Assembly (NCBI RefSeq): GCF_031085165.1
Contig: NZ_JAVHTY010000003.1
Location: 558,001-622,000 of the forward strand
DNA: 64,000 nt
Source: Pseudomonas sp. 102515
GTDB taxonomy: Bacteria; Pseudomonadota; Gammaproteobacteria; Pseudomonadales; Pseudomonadaceae
Direction of reading: 5' to 3'
Shown here: piece after piece, positions 32,131 through 41,101 of the stretch
Layout of the letters: each line of letters opens with the position of its first letter
How positions within the stretch are numbered: position 1 is the stretch's first letter
The notes under the pieces: model-generated
Told to the model about the DNA's origin: nothing
Seen by the model: the letters and a program-made list of their open reading frames with translations, nothing else
The model's database searches: none
Program-made: the position numbers and the translations under genes

Positions 32131-33699
32131 TCAAGAGAAAGAACCGGCCTTTAGGCGGTTGAGGCGACGGGTGTGGCGGATGAGCCGGAATAGCAGTGAG
32201 AGCGAAGATCCACTTAGCGGAGCGATCTTGCCCGCCTGACCCTGCAAGAGCGCGCCGAGTCCATCGGCAAGGGCTGCACGGTCGGCCTGGGGTAGCGTCT
32301 GAGCGGTGCCGTTGAGCGCGTGCAGCAGAAGCAACACGGTACGCGCGGCGGGCTGCAGGGCATGAGCATCGGTCGGCCACGTACAGGAGAAGCCCAGGTG
32401 ACTTGTCTGGTCGCTCACGTAGGGCTCGACACCTGCGTCTCGAGCCAGCTGCTGCGCAAGGTGTGCAATCTGCTCCCGCAGGTGCTCAGGTTGGGTGCGC
32501 ACAGATTCAGGGGGCGTCGCATGGCCGCTGGATTTATCCCTGCCCAGAGAAGGTTGAGCCATGTGGGACTTGTTTCCCGCCTGCGCGAAGGGCTCACCGG
32601 TATGGCGGGCAATCAATTGCTGAATGGCCATGAGCCGTGGGGTGGTACCCGAATCAGTCTCATTGGGTGTCTGTCCCGGCACATGCGAAGTGCGCGGTGG
32701 CGTTTGCGAGAGCGCACGTTGGCGCATTTCCTGTTGATCGATGTCCAGTGCCAGCGCCTCGTAATGCATCCCGAGCGCTGCTGCCATTTGTGCGATCAGC
32801 TCGTCCTGTACGCGTCGTGGGCAAAAGTGCTCGCCCGTGGAATCAAACTGCGCCAATACGTGTTGGAACAATTCGGCAAAGGTGTGGCGCTCGCGGTGGT
32901 TTGCCAGACGCTGCCAGGTGCGTTCGCACGCCCGTCTTAGAATCGCAAGGCGTTCCACTTGATGCCGTCCAAGGCCGGCGTACAGCACGGTGGGTATGGC
33001 CGGTAGCAGATAGCGCAACGCTTCCTGCATACGACTGATGTGGGATTGGCGAACGGGGTAGCCATCCGCGTTGAGGCGCCGCGAGAGTTCGGATTGGGAG
33101 AGGGTGCGTCCGGCTTCTTGTTCGTAAAGCGCTTGCGCCCGTTGGATGGCCTTAGCGCGTTCGATGAACGTCAGGCCGCCACGGAGCTCGTTTTCGGCCA
33201 GGTGGCCCGTCAGTGCCTCCAGCTCGCCACGCTCAGTCCACGGACGATACCGGCAAGTCAGCCGGAAAAAGCGCTCTTCGCCAGTTTCGGCATAGAGCTC
33301 GCGCAGGATCGACAGGCGCGTATTACCCCCGCTGTAGATGATGTAGTGAGACTCGCCAGTACGCCGCGTGATGACAGGTACGCTGTCCAGACCACGCTCG
33401 CGGATCGAGGCCTTGATCTCGTCATAGGCCGGATTCCTTACCGTACGGGGGTTATGATCAAAGGGACGCAGTTCGTCGAGGGTGACAATCCGGAGTGACT
33501 CGTAGGCCGTTCCTGCCTTGTACGTTTCGGGCTCCAGGCGAGAATCTTCTACCGGGCTATCTTGGTGAGCCTTGGCAGGAACGCCCTGTCGGGAGGCATG
33601 GGATTCGGCATCGCCGGAAACTGTTCGGGCCAGCGGGTCAAGTGAGTCAGGTTTGATCGGCTCGTCAGAGCCGGCGGCTTTATGAGGATACGTGTGCAT
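32131..33699 (-). CDS. parB: ICE ParB family protein (PFGI-1 class)
   Basis: The 522-residue protein contains the ParB N-domain motif YSGGNTRLSILRELY (about residue 110) and LAENELRGGLTFIERAKAI. An HTH follows with TLSQSELSRRLNADGYPVRQSHISRM (written here only as a region, about 195-220). The C-terminal part ends in LFRLIRHTRRL as in the ICE_PFGI_1 ParB class. It should help segregation or regulation of the excised element. In related ICEs ParA and DnaB genes lie directly upstream; here an MFS transporter takes their place. Start at 33699 is a best guess; the frame is open to 33789. Confidence 0.87.
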   Translation of the reverse strand: MHTYPHKAAGSDEPIKPDSLDPLARTVSGDAESHASRQGVPAKAHQDSPVEDSRLEPETYKAGTAYESLRIVTLDELRPFDHNPRTVRNPAYDEIKASIRERGLDSVPVITRRTGESHYIIYSGGNTRLSILRELYAETGEERFFRLTCRYRPWTERGELEALTGHLAENELRGGLTFIERAKAIQRAQALYEQEAGRTLSQSELSRRLNADGYPVRQSHISRMQEALRYLLPAIPTVLYAGLGRHQVERLAILRRACERTWQRLANHRERHTFAELFQHVLAQFDSTGEHFCPRRVQDELIAQMAAALGMHYEALALDIDQQEMRQRALSQTPPRTSHVPGQTPNETDSGTTPRLMAIQQLIARHTGEPFAQAGNKSHMAQPSLGRDKSSGHATPPESVRTQPEHLREQIAHLAQQLARDAGVEPYVSDQTSHLGFSCTWPTDAHALQPAARTVLLLLHALNGTAQTLPQADRAALADGLGALLQGQAGKIAPLSGSSLSLLFRLIRHTRRLNRLKAGSFS

Positions 33700-33950
33700 G
33701 GCAGACGTAAGGTCAATTGAGTTGGAGTGAATAGGTCCGGTCTCCGTGGCGCCTGCAAACGGTGCCACCGTCGGTGGAAACGCCCTCATAGCGCACGACC
33801 AACAGGAGATACCAGGGTTAAATCGCTTCTGGCGCTCTCCCTAAACCGACTGCTCGATATGCAGTCGTGCCGCTGCCCGGGCAACATGACGTTCTTTTGC
33901 CGCGGCAATGAAACAGCGTAAGTGGCGCAGTTCCACAGCCTTTCCTTCAG

Positions 33951-35150
33951 TCAGTGTTTAGAGTCGAGATAGGTGTGATTGGATGCCGTGCCTTTCTGGC
34001 GTAGTAGGAGCAGTTGGGCAAAGGCGCCAAGTGCGGCTACGCCGGCAGCGTAGAGCGCCAGATTACCGACCGGTTGTTCGAGCAGTAGAACGAACCCGCC
34101 TGCAGCCGCACCAAGAGCGCTCCCCAAGTACAAGGCTGATTCATTCAAGGCCACGGCAAGGTTGCCATCACCATGGTGTTGGCGCGCCTGGATCAGCTCG
34201 TTGTTCTGCGGTACCTGCAGGGCCCAGCCGACCGCGCCCCAAGCGGCAATGGGTAGCATGACAAGCCACTGATTCCACTGCGCGGTTTGAGGAAGAAAAA
34301 GCAGAGACAGTGCCAGAACGACCATGATCCCTAGGGTCAGCACCGCACCACGAACGCGATCAACCAGGGGGCCAATTAAGAAACTTCCTAGTACACCGCC
34401 GATACCCCATACCCAGAGGTAGGGCGTGACAGAGTGGATACCACCGTAGGCAGGGTCGGACAGCAGAGGGGCGATGAAGGTATACATGCCGAGGCTGGAT
34501 ACGGCCGCCAGCAACGACACGAGCAAAATGGTCAGGACTCGGCCATCGCTGAGCATGGCGAGTTTTTGGCCAAGGGAGCTGGCGGTCGCCTTGGGTAGCG
34601 CTGGCAGACGCAGGTAAAGGCCCGCCCAGCTCACAGCGCCCAGGAGCGTGATCAACCATAGAGCTGCTTGCCAGCCCCATTGGTCAGCCAATAGCAAACT
34701 CAGCGGTACACCAAGGACCACACCGCTGGCCATGCCGCCCAAAATTACGGCGATACCTTTGCCGCGGCGCTCCGGAGTAGAGAGCGATGCGGCGGCAGCA
34801 ATGCCCATGGCGAGGTAGACACCGGCACCAATACCGGCGATTGCGCGGCAAACTACAAGCGTCAGAAAGCTATCAGAAAGGGCGCTTCCTGCGTTCGCAA
34901 GTACGAAGACCAGTAGGGCGAGTAACAGTCCAGCACGTTGCCGGTTGGGCGGCACAAGGGCGACGAACACAGGCGAGCCGATGCCATAAGCAAGGGTAAA
35001 GGCGGTAACCAGTTGGGCCGCCATGGCTACTGACACTGAGAGGGAGCTTTGGATGAGCGGGATGAGCCCTGCTGTCACATAGGAGGCCATCCCAAGGGCG
35101 AAAGCGCCCAGAGCGATGAGATAGGTAGGTGAAGTACGATTTGAAGGCAT
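33951..35150 (-). CDS. MFS transporter, drug/metabolite efflux type
   Basis: The 399-residue protein has twelve predicted membrane helices and the major-facilitator loop after helix 2 (VPPNRQRAG) in the DHA1 style. GAGGA lies 9 nt before its ATG. It is the last gene of the biosynthetic operon and probably exports the product and gives self-protection, since an ALA-like product would poison haem synthesis. The asnB-like gene ends 70 bp upstream with a hairpin between. Confidence 0.85.
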   Translation of the reverse strand: MPSNRTSPTYLIALGAFALGMASYVTAGLIPLIQSSLSVSVAMAAQLVTAFTLAYGIGSPVFVALVPPNRQRAGLLLALLVFVLANAGSALSDSFLTLVVCRAIAGIGAGVYLAMGIAAAASLSTPERRGKGIAVILGGMASGVVLGVPLSLLLADQWGWQAALWLITLLGAVSWAGLYLRLPALPKATASSLGQKLAMLSDGRVLTILLVSLLAAVSSLGMYTFIAPLLSDPAYGGIHSVTPYLWVWGIGGVLGSFLIGPLVDRVRGAVLTLGIMVVLALSLLFLPQTAQWNQWLVMLPIAAWGAVGWALQVPQNNELIQARQHHGDGNLAVALNESALYLGSALGAAAGGFVLLLEQPVGNLALYAAGVAALGAFAQLLLLRQKGTASNHTYLDSKH

Positions 35151-35193
35151 GACAAAGTCCTCACGGAGGTGAGTCGGTAAATAGGAAGTGAAG

Positions 35194-35213
35194 GGGCGAC
35201 GCGGCGGTCGCCC
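35194..35213 (-). terminator. Hairpin between the amidotransferase and MFS genes
   Basis: GGGCGAC/GTCGCCC, 7 bp with a 6-nt loop, lies 7 nt past the stop of the amidotransferase gene. Only a weak T-rich tract follows on the minus strand, so it more likely reduces than stops read-through into the exporter gene. Confidence 0.4.
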
Positions 35214-35219
35214 AAGTAG

Positions 35220-37076
35220 CTAGAAAAGCTCGACGCTGACGTCGTACTCGCGCAACCAAGTATCAAGCCCGACCGCGAGTTCCATACCCATGCGGTCATA
35301 CATAGGCGAGTGGGCGCCAAGGGGCCTTTCTAACGCTGCCTCTACACGGGTGAAGTCGAGGAAGGGGCGGACGGGCGCATTCGAGTCATCCTGGATAGCG
35401 GCTAGGGCTCTGCGTAGCCCCTGCTCGTAAGCGGGATCTTGCGTCGAGGGGTAGGGGCTCTTCACGCGCTCGACGATAGACGCTGGCAGAAGGTCGCGTG
35501 TCGCCGCGCGCAGAATGCTCTTTTCTCTACCGTCGAAGGCCTTCATCTGCCAGGGGATGTTGAATGCATATTCGACCAAGCGGTGGTCACAGAACGGCAC
35601 CCTTACTTCCAGTCCAACCGCCATACTCATCCGGTCCTTGCGATCTAGTAGCGTCTGTACAAAACGGGTCAGGTTAACGTAGCTCATCTCCCGCATCCGG
35701 CGATCACCGGCGGCCTCACCCGGCAAGCCGGGCGCTTCAGCAATAGCCTGCGAATAGCTGTCCTGCAGGAAGCTGTGCATATCCAGATGTTTTAATAGTC
35801 CTGGATCGAACAACGTCTTGCCGTCGAAATATTTTTCCGTCACGGAAGTCAACCAGGGAAAAGTGCGCGCTTGGATGGCAACTGGATCGTGGAACCAGCG
35901 GTAGCCGCCGAACACTTCGTCTGCGCTTTCTCCGGACAAGGCGACAGTAGAATGCCGTCGGACCTCTTCAAAGAGTCGGTAAAGCGACGGCCACATATCG
36001 CCCCAAAAGGCGGGGGGTAGGTCCAACGCTCGGATAACCTGAGCTCGCAGTTGCGGATCGGCAAGTTCCCGACTGTCGAGGACGACCTCGCCATGGTGGG
36101 ACTGGATCTGCTGCACCAAGTCCGTCACGAAGGGTGCATCGGCCGTGCCTCGAACAGCATCGCTTGCGAAGCCCTGGCCATGATCAGCGAAATCCAACGA
36201 GAAAGAACGGATGTTCTCTTTTCCCGCTGCAAGTAGCTTGCGCGATGCCAGCGCTGTGATGATAGAAGAGTCGAGTCCGCCTGAAAGCAGACTACACAAG
36301 GGCACATCCGAAACGACCTGACGCTCAACTATGTCTTCGAGTAGATCACGCGTGTGGCCAATGGTCTGGTCCAACGAGTGCTCGTGCTCCCGTGCTTCAA
36401 GCTTCCAGTAACGCTGCCGTTGCAGACCACTGCGGGCAATCCTGATCCATTCGCCGGGTAGCACTTCGCGCATGCCAGCAAAGATGGCCTGCCCTGGGGT
36501 TTTCACCATCTCAAGGATTTCACGCAGACCGTCTGCTTGAATCTTGCGAGGTACCAGAGGGTTCGCCAGCAAGGCTTTGGGCTCGGAGCCAAAAATCACG
36601 CCATCGGCAGTTGGAAAGTAATAAAGCGGCTTGACCCCCATCCGGTCACGGACCAGTAGCAGTTCTTGCTTGCGTCTGTTCCAGATCGCGAAGGCGTACA
36701 TGCCATTGAGTCGTTCGACGAAGTCATAGCCCCACTCCAGATAGGCGTGCAGGACTACCTCGGTGTCGCTGCGAGTCTCGAACTGATGTCCGAGTACTTG
36801 CAGATCACGCCGGAGGTCCTGGAAGTTATAGACCTCGCCACTGTAGGTGATGGCTACCGCCTCAGGGTCGCAGCCGAAGGCCGCCGTCATTGGCTGGCGA
36901 CCGCCTTCGAGGTCAATGATGGAGAGGCGTCGATGTCCGAATCCAATTGGTCCATCAATCCACAGGCCGCCCGCGTCAGGTCCTCGTCGCGTCATCGTTG
37001 CGGTCATGCGCTCCAAGGTAGAACGCTGGAAGTTAAGATCTTGGCTGAAAGACAGCCAGCCAGTAATGCCACACAT
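35220..37076 (-). CDS. asnB: Glutamine-hydrolysing asparagine-synthetase-like amidotransferase
   Basis: The 618-residue protein has a class-II glutaminase domain with Cys2 as nucleophile (MCGITGW), RRGPDAGG and SGEVYNF. The synthetase domain has the PP-loop SLLSGGLDSS (about 265) that adenylates a carboxylate. Both catalytic halves look complete. AAGGAG lies 8 nt before the ATG. In general AsnB turns Asp into Asn; AsnB-like enzymes in biosynthetic clusters amidate other acids. Its place in this operon suggests it amidates the free carboxylate of the product. A true housekeeping asparagine synthetase cannot be excluded. Confidence 0.85.
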   Translation of the reverse strand: MCGITGWLSFSQDLNFQRSTLERMTATMTRRGPDAGGLWIDGPIGFGHRRLSIIDLEGGRQPMTAAFGCDPEAVAITYSGEVYNFQDLRRDLQVLGHQFETRSDTEVVLHAYLEWGYDFVERLNGMYAFAIWNRRKQELLLVRDRMGVKPLYYFPTADGVIFGSEPKALLANPLVPRKIQADGLREILEMVKTPGQAIFAGMREVLPGEWIRIARSGLQRQRYWKLEAREHEHSLDQTIGHTRDLLEDIVERQVVSDVPLCSLLSGGLDSSIITALASRKLLAAGKENIRSFSLDFADHGQGFASDAVRGTADAPFVTDLVQQIQSHHGEVVLDSRELADPQLRAQVIRALDLPPAFWGDMWPSLYRLFEEVRRHSTVALSGESADEVFGGYRWFHDPVAIQARTFPWLTSVTEKYFDGKTLFDPGLLKHLDMHSFLQDSYSQAIAEAPGLPGEAAGDRRMREMSYVNLTRFVQTLLDRKDRMSMAVGLEVRVPFCDHRLVEYAFNIPWQMKAFDGREKSILRAATRDLLPASIVERVKSPYPSTQDPAYEQGLRRALAAIQDDSNAPVRPFLDFTRVEAALERPLGAHSPMYDRMGMELAVGLDTWLREYDVSVELF

Positions 37077-37094
37077 TGGCGGTCTCCTTTGAAA

Positions 37095-38165
37095 TCAGCC
37101 CAGAGTTTCCAAGTCACTCGTTTCCGGCAGCAGGCTGCGGTTCCCGTAAGGGACATAGCAGGCCGGAGCAGGGCAGCGGGCTGAGGACTCAATCAGGTTA
37201 AGCTGGTGCTGTAGAGCGATAGCCGTTTGCAGGTCGGCAAAGGGCTGTGAGGGCATCTCGCGAAGGGATACCCATCGCACTACGTGGCGGCAGAGGCGAC
37301 TCAGCTTGTGTAGGGTTTCGAGTCCGGGTTGGGCAGGGCTAAAACACTGTTCATCGATCAGTTGCTCCCGCCCTTGATCATTGCGCGTCCAAATTCGCAG
37401 ATAATCCTGATCCCAGGACGGCGTATCGAAGACCAGGCGCGTCTGAATGACTCGCTGTTCTTGATCGATGAAGCTGAAGTCCACCGTGCGCTGACGCACA
37501 ATGTTCACGAAGCTGGCATAGCCTGCGAGTGTGGCCTGGCCCAACGTTCCGGTGAGAGAGACGGTATCCAGCACGGAATGTCCGGAAATCGAGAAGTCCG
37601 AACGTACTCCGATCACATCGTGAATCTGCAAAGGATCAGCGGAGGAACAGATCCACGACACCAAATCCAGCGCATGGATGACTTCACTGGTGACACCGCA
37701 GGTAGGGCGGTAGTCATTGAGCCGGTCCTTACCCCAGTGAAAGCTGGCCCTCACCAGCGACCAACCCTGTGCGCTGATCTGCCGACGCAGAGATTCTGTG
37801 GCGGGTGAGTACCGTTCTACCAAGTCCAAGGCAAAACCACTTACCTGACTTAGCTGCTCGGCAACAAGTGTCAGGTCGTCAGCGGGAGTAACGAGTGGTT
37901 TCTCGCACAGCACGAAGCCACGATATCCGCTTAGCTCCGTCAAGATTCGTGCATGACTTTCATCGTTGACGCTGACCACGACGATGTCGGGCTCGAAGTG
38001 ATGAAGCGCGGACGCCACCGTAGGAAAGAATGGCAGTTCTGATGCCTTGGGTTTCCGATCAACATACGCCAAGCGCAAGGGCATGCCAGTACTGACGCAC
38101 AGGTGTTCAAAGGCACGCCAAAAACGGTGACCGGCATAGCCCAGACCGATGATCAGGACGTTCAT
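37095..38165 (-). CDS. Gfo/Idh/MocA family oxidoreductase
   Basis: The 356-residue NAD(P)-dependent enzyme has an N-terminal Rossmann fold (LIIGLGYAGHRF) and the family motif CEKPLVTP with the conserved Lys (about 88). A C-terminal alpha/beta substrate domain follows. It overlaps the acetyltransferase gene by 4 nt and precedes the amidotransferase by 18 nt. In the cluster it could carry out the oxidation/elimination that forms an exo-methylene ketone from a serine-derived side chain; this is inference. Confidence 0.82.
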   Translation of the reverse strand: MNVLIIGLGYAGHRFWRAFEHLCVSTGMPLRLAYVDRKPKASELPFFPTVASALHHFEPDIVVVSVNDESHARILTELSGYRGFVLCEKPLVTPADDLTLVAEQLSQVSGFALDLVERYSPATESLRRQISAQGWSLVRASFHWGKDRLNDYRPTCGVTSEVIHALDLVSWICSSADPLQIHDVIGVRSDFSISGHSVLDTVSLTGTLGQATLAGYASFVNIVRQRTVDFSFIDQEQRVIQTRLVFDTPSWDQDYLRIWTRNDQGREQLIDEQCFSPAQPGLETLHKLSRLCRHVVRWVSLREMPSQPFADLQTAIALQHQLNLIESSARCPAPACYVPYGNRSLLPETSDLETLG

Positions 38166-38665
38166 GGCCGGCCCTCCGCACGTACCAATAGGGCTTCGCC
38201 AGTCGAGGCGAATCCGAGCCTCTGGTAGAGCGAGGTAGCAGCAGGCGTAGTTTGTAGAGCGACCGAGTTCACTTGGCGCGTCCTGAACCAGTCTAGAAGC
38301 CGCTGCATGAGTGCCTTTGCGATACCGCAGCGGCGTAGCTCAGGCGCTACGGCAACCGATTGAACCCAACCCGATCGGCCATTAAGACAGTCGGGAGCCG
38401 GGGCACGGTCATCAATGATGCCTGTGGCGCAGCCGAGTATGGCTTGGGTGTACTTATGCTCAGCGCACAGGATGAGTACCCGATCTGACCCTTCAAGACA
38501 GGTGGCCAGCCAAAGCGGGTAGGCCCTGCGCCAACGCTCAGTGTCTGTGGGTGTACGGCTGGCGTAAGGCGCTCCGCCGGCATCGAGTAGATGGGCTCTG
38601 AGCTCGATGAGCGCAGGGATGTCGTCAGGCGTAGCACGACGGATGTCGTAGGAGATGCTCATCAC
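38162..38665 (-). CDS. GNAT family N-acetyltransferase
   Basis: The 167-residue GNAT fold has the acetyl-CoA motif A as VQSVAVAPELRRCGIAKALM (about 111-130) and the typical C-terminal TSLYQRLGF. ATGA overlaps couple it to the genes on both sides. In this operon it likely acetylates the amine of the aminoketone made by the upstream synthase. The start may be either of two adjacent ATGs. Confidence 0.85.
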   Translation of the reverse strand: MMSISYDIRRATPDDIPALIELRAHLLDAGGAPYASRTPTDTERWRRAYPLWLATCLEGSDRVLILCAEHKYTQAILGCATGIIDDRAPAPDCLNGRSGWVQSVAVAPELRRCGIAKALMQRLLDWFRTRQVNSVALQTTPAATSLYQRLGFASTGEALLVRAEGRP

Positions 38666-39894
38666 GCAACCTCCGCACCAACCCGCTGGGAGGCAAAAGG
38701 AATGGCGAAGTGCTCGAAGGTTTCCCGTAGGGCAAGGGCCAGTTGCTCGATCTGCTCATCGCTATGGTTGGGCGTTGCGTTAACGCGGAAGCGTTCCGTG
38801 CCTACGGCGACCGAAGGAAAATTGATCGGCTGGAGATAGATGTGATGGGTTTGCAATAGGCGTCCTGCAGCCGCTTTGCAACGCTCGGCATCGCCGATTA
38901 GTACCGGCAAGATGTGGGTGCGTGAGCAGGGCATGACGGGGATGTCTTGTTCCAGAAGCTTGCCGCGCAGCTTGGCGGTATGCGCGTGCAGTCGCTGCCG
39001 TTCTGCGTCACTGTCCTTGAGGTGTTCGATACTCTTGATGCAGCCTGCCGTTACCGCGGGCGGCAGCGACGTGGTGAAGATGAAGCCCGTTGCAAAGGAA
39101 CGTACAGCATCAATGATGACGGAGTTTGCGGTGATGTAGCCACCGATTACACCGATGGCTTTGGCCATAGTGCCTTGAATAATGTCTACCTGCTCCGCAA
39201 CGCCTAGTTCAGCCGCAACACCGGCGCCCTGAGGCCCGTACATGCCTACCGCATGTACCTCGTCGAGGTAGGTTAGAGCGTTGTATCGCTTGGCCAGCGC
39301 AACAATTTCTTTAACGGGTGCGACATCGCCGTCCATGGAGTAAATCGACTCGAAGACAATGATCTTGGGTCGGTCAGAAGAGTAGGTTTGTAGCAGTTGC
39401 TCCAAGTGCTCGAGATCGTTGTGCCGGAAGATGTGGCGCTCATTCGAAGTTGAGCGGATACCGTTGATGATCGAAGCATGGTTACGCTCATCACTGATCA
39501 CCACGCAATCGGGCAGCTCTCGCAGCAGACACTGCAAAGTGGCTTCGTTAGACCCGAAGCCGGTAGGGAACACTAGCGCCGCTTCCTTGCCGTGCCAGTC
39601 GGCCAAGCTTTGCTCTAATTGTCCGTACAACGCATGGGAGCCCCCAATGTTGCGGGACCCCCCCGAACCTGCACCGTAGGTGTCCAAGGCCTCGTGCATG
39701 GCGTTACGTACCTCGGAATGCTGGGACATTCCGAGGTAGTCATTGCTGCACCACATTACGACCGCTGATTGCGAGTCGTCGGCCAAGCGAGCCAAAGGGT
39801 AACGACCACATAAGCGGTCCAAGGTCGTAAAGGTGCGGTACTGGTTGGCTTGTTTCAGGGCTTCCAGCTTCTGATGCAAGAGTGTGTTGTACAT
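38662..39894 (-). CDS. 5-aminolevulinate-synthase-like alpha-oxoamine synthase
   Basis: The 410-residue PLP enzyme condenses an acyl-CoA, most likely succinyl-CoA, with an amino acid. Visible residues: ring-stacking His139 (DERNHASI), Asp211/His214 (YLDEVHAVG), Schiff-base Lys245 (TMAKAIGV), and SFATGFIFTTSLPP as in true ALA synthases rather than KBL or BioF. ALA synthases have a Thr at the glycine-selecting site in GGTRN; here it is Ser80 (GGSRN). Pseudomonads make ALA by the C5 route from glutamate and do not need this enzyme for haem, so a secondary-metabolic job is likely. AGGAG lies 9 nt before the ATG. It is the first gene of the operon. Confidence 0.88.
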   Translation of the reverse strand: MYNTLLHQKLEALKQANQYRTFTTLDRLCGRYPLARLADDSQSAVVMWCSNDYLGMSQHSEVRNAMHEALDTYGAGSGGSRNIGGSHALYGQLEQSLADWHGKEAALVFPTGFGSNEATLQCLLRELPDCVVISDERNHASIINGIRSTSNERHIFRHNDLEHLEQLLQTYSSDRPKIIVFESIYSMDGDVAPVKEIVALAKRYNALTYLDEVHAVGMYGPQGAGVAAELGVAEQVDIIQGTMAKAIGVIGGYITANSVIIDAVRSFATGFIFTTSLPPAVTAGCIKSIEHLKDSDAERQRLHAHTAKLRGKLLEQDIPVMPCSRTHILPVLIGDAERCKAAAGRLLQTHHIYLQPINFPSVAVGTERFRVNATPNHSDEQIEQLALALRETFEHFAIPFASQRVGAEVA

Positions 39895-40047
39895 CGGTGT
39901 GACTCCTAGGCAGTAATAGCAAGCGCGTCTATTTCTCCTCGCGCGGCAGCCCTGACGTAAGGCACTCGGCGCCAGGACGCGCTATTCTTCGCACCCTTTT
40001 GAGCCTGTTACAATTTGGTTGCTTATACTATTACTGGGAGTAATTGC
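39895..40047. promoter_or_regulatory. Divergent promoter region of the biosynthetic cluster
   Basis: These 153 bp separate the synthase operon (minus) from the MmyB-type regulator (plus). On the plus strand a -10-like TATACT lies at 40024-40029 and TTGAGC at 39999-40004 with a long 19-bp spacer. GGGAG lies 8 nt before the regulator ATG. No clear dyad operator seen. Confidence 0.4.
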
Positions 40048-40890
40048 ATGTCGGCGGCGCGGTCTTTCGAACGTTCTCGGATTGAGCTTGCAGAGTTTCT
40101 AAGAAGCCGCCGGGAGCGGCTGACGCCTGAAGAGGTTGGGTTGCCGTCCGGTGGTCGACGACGGACACCTGGGTTACGGCGTGAAGAGGTAGCGACGCTG
40201 GCACGAGTGGGTCTCAGTTGGTACACCTGGCTCGAACAAGGCCGAGAAATCAGCGTGTCCTCGACTTTTCTGGACAATCTATCCCGTGCACTCAAGCTCG
40301 ATGCCACGGAGCGTCGTCATCTCTATCTACTCGCCCAACAGCGGCCACCGTGTGAGCCCGGCAGGACGTGGTGCGTGGTTCCGCCCCTGATTATCCGGTT
40401 GATAGAGGATCTGAATGCCCGCCCGTCCTACGTCTTGAACCTGCGCTGGGATGTGTTGGCTTGGAATGACGCGGCCGACCGACTGTTTGGCTTTTCGGAG
40501 CAGACCCCTGAGCGACGTAATTTGCTTTGGATGCTGTTTACGTCCAAGCGGTTACGCCAGCTTCTCGATCCGTGGGAGGGCCAGGCAGTCCAGATCTTTT
40601 CGAGCTTTCGGCGCGATTTTGTTCAGGGAACCCAGGACGCAGACATCGTGGGACTGGTAAAGGACCTGGAGCGGGTAGCGCCGGAATTTTGTGACTGGTG
40701 GAATCGCCAGGATATCCATGGGCCCTGCCAAGGCATCCGGTACTTCCAATTGGACGGGATAGGCAAGGTGGTGTTCGAACACACGACGCTCACTGTCGAT
40801 GTGGACCGCCATCTACGGCTGGTTTACTACGCTCCACAGATGGATGGAGCACAGGACGCGACGTTCGAGCGCTGGCTTAAGGAAGGGTAG
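40048..40890 (+). CDS. XRE/MmyB-type transcriptional regulator of the cluster
   Basis: The 280-residue protein has an N-terminal helix-turn-helix (LRREEVATLARVGLSWYTWL) with the RRRTPGLRR arm typical of MmyB-like regulators. A C-terminal ligand-binding domain follows (about 105-275) with NARPSYVLNLRWDVLAWN. Such regulators often neighbour metabolic or export genes they control. It is divergent from the ALA-synthase-like gene. Ligand unknown; it could be the product or a fatty acyl molecule. Confidence 0.85.
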   Translation: MSAARSFERSRIELAEFLRSRRERLTPEEVGLPSGGRRRTPGLRREEVATLARVGLSWYTWLEQGREISVSSTFLDNLSRALKLDATERRHLYLLAQQRPPCEPGRTWCVVPPLIIRLIEDLNARPSYVLNLRWDVLAWNDAADRLFGFSEQTPERRNLLWMLFTSKRLRQLLDPWEGQAVQIFSSFRRDFVQGTQDADIVGLVKDLERVAPEFCDWWNRQDIHGPCQGIRYFQLDGIGKVVFEHTTLTVDVDRHLRLVYYAPQMDGAQDATFERWLKEG

Positions 40891-41058
40891 AAAGAAGCTT
40901 AAGTCACGAAGCCAAGTGACCTGGCTGCGGAGTATCCATGACCAGGTCGCGTCTCGACTACAGATTTGCAGCCTACGCTGATGAAAAAGCGGTGGTAGCT
41001 GCCTTAGAGAAATCCCTCGCCAAAGCCCATAGGCTTTTCTAGTCGTCATAACCTCATG

Positions 41059-41094
41059 GACAGCTGAGCGCCACACGAGCGACGCTCAGCTGTC
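41059..41094 (-). terminator. Hairpin after cassette 2 gene
   Basis: A perfect 12-bp stem GACAGCTGAGCG/CGCTCAGCTGTC with a 12-nt loop begins 8 nt past the stop of the cassette 2 gene. No T-run follows. It matches in position the hairpin after cassette 1. The rest of 40891-41058 shows no gene. Confidence 0.55.
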
Positions 41095-41101
41095 TCCTCA
41101 C

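Noticed and set aside
33790-33950. Remnant of parA or dnaB upstream of parB
   Set aside because: The 160 bp translate to nothing like ParA or DnaB in any frame I read.
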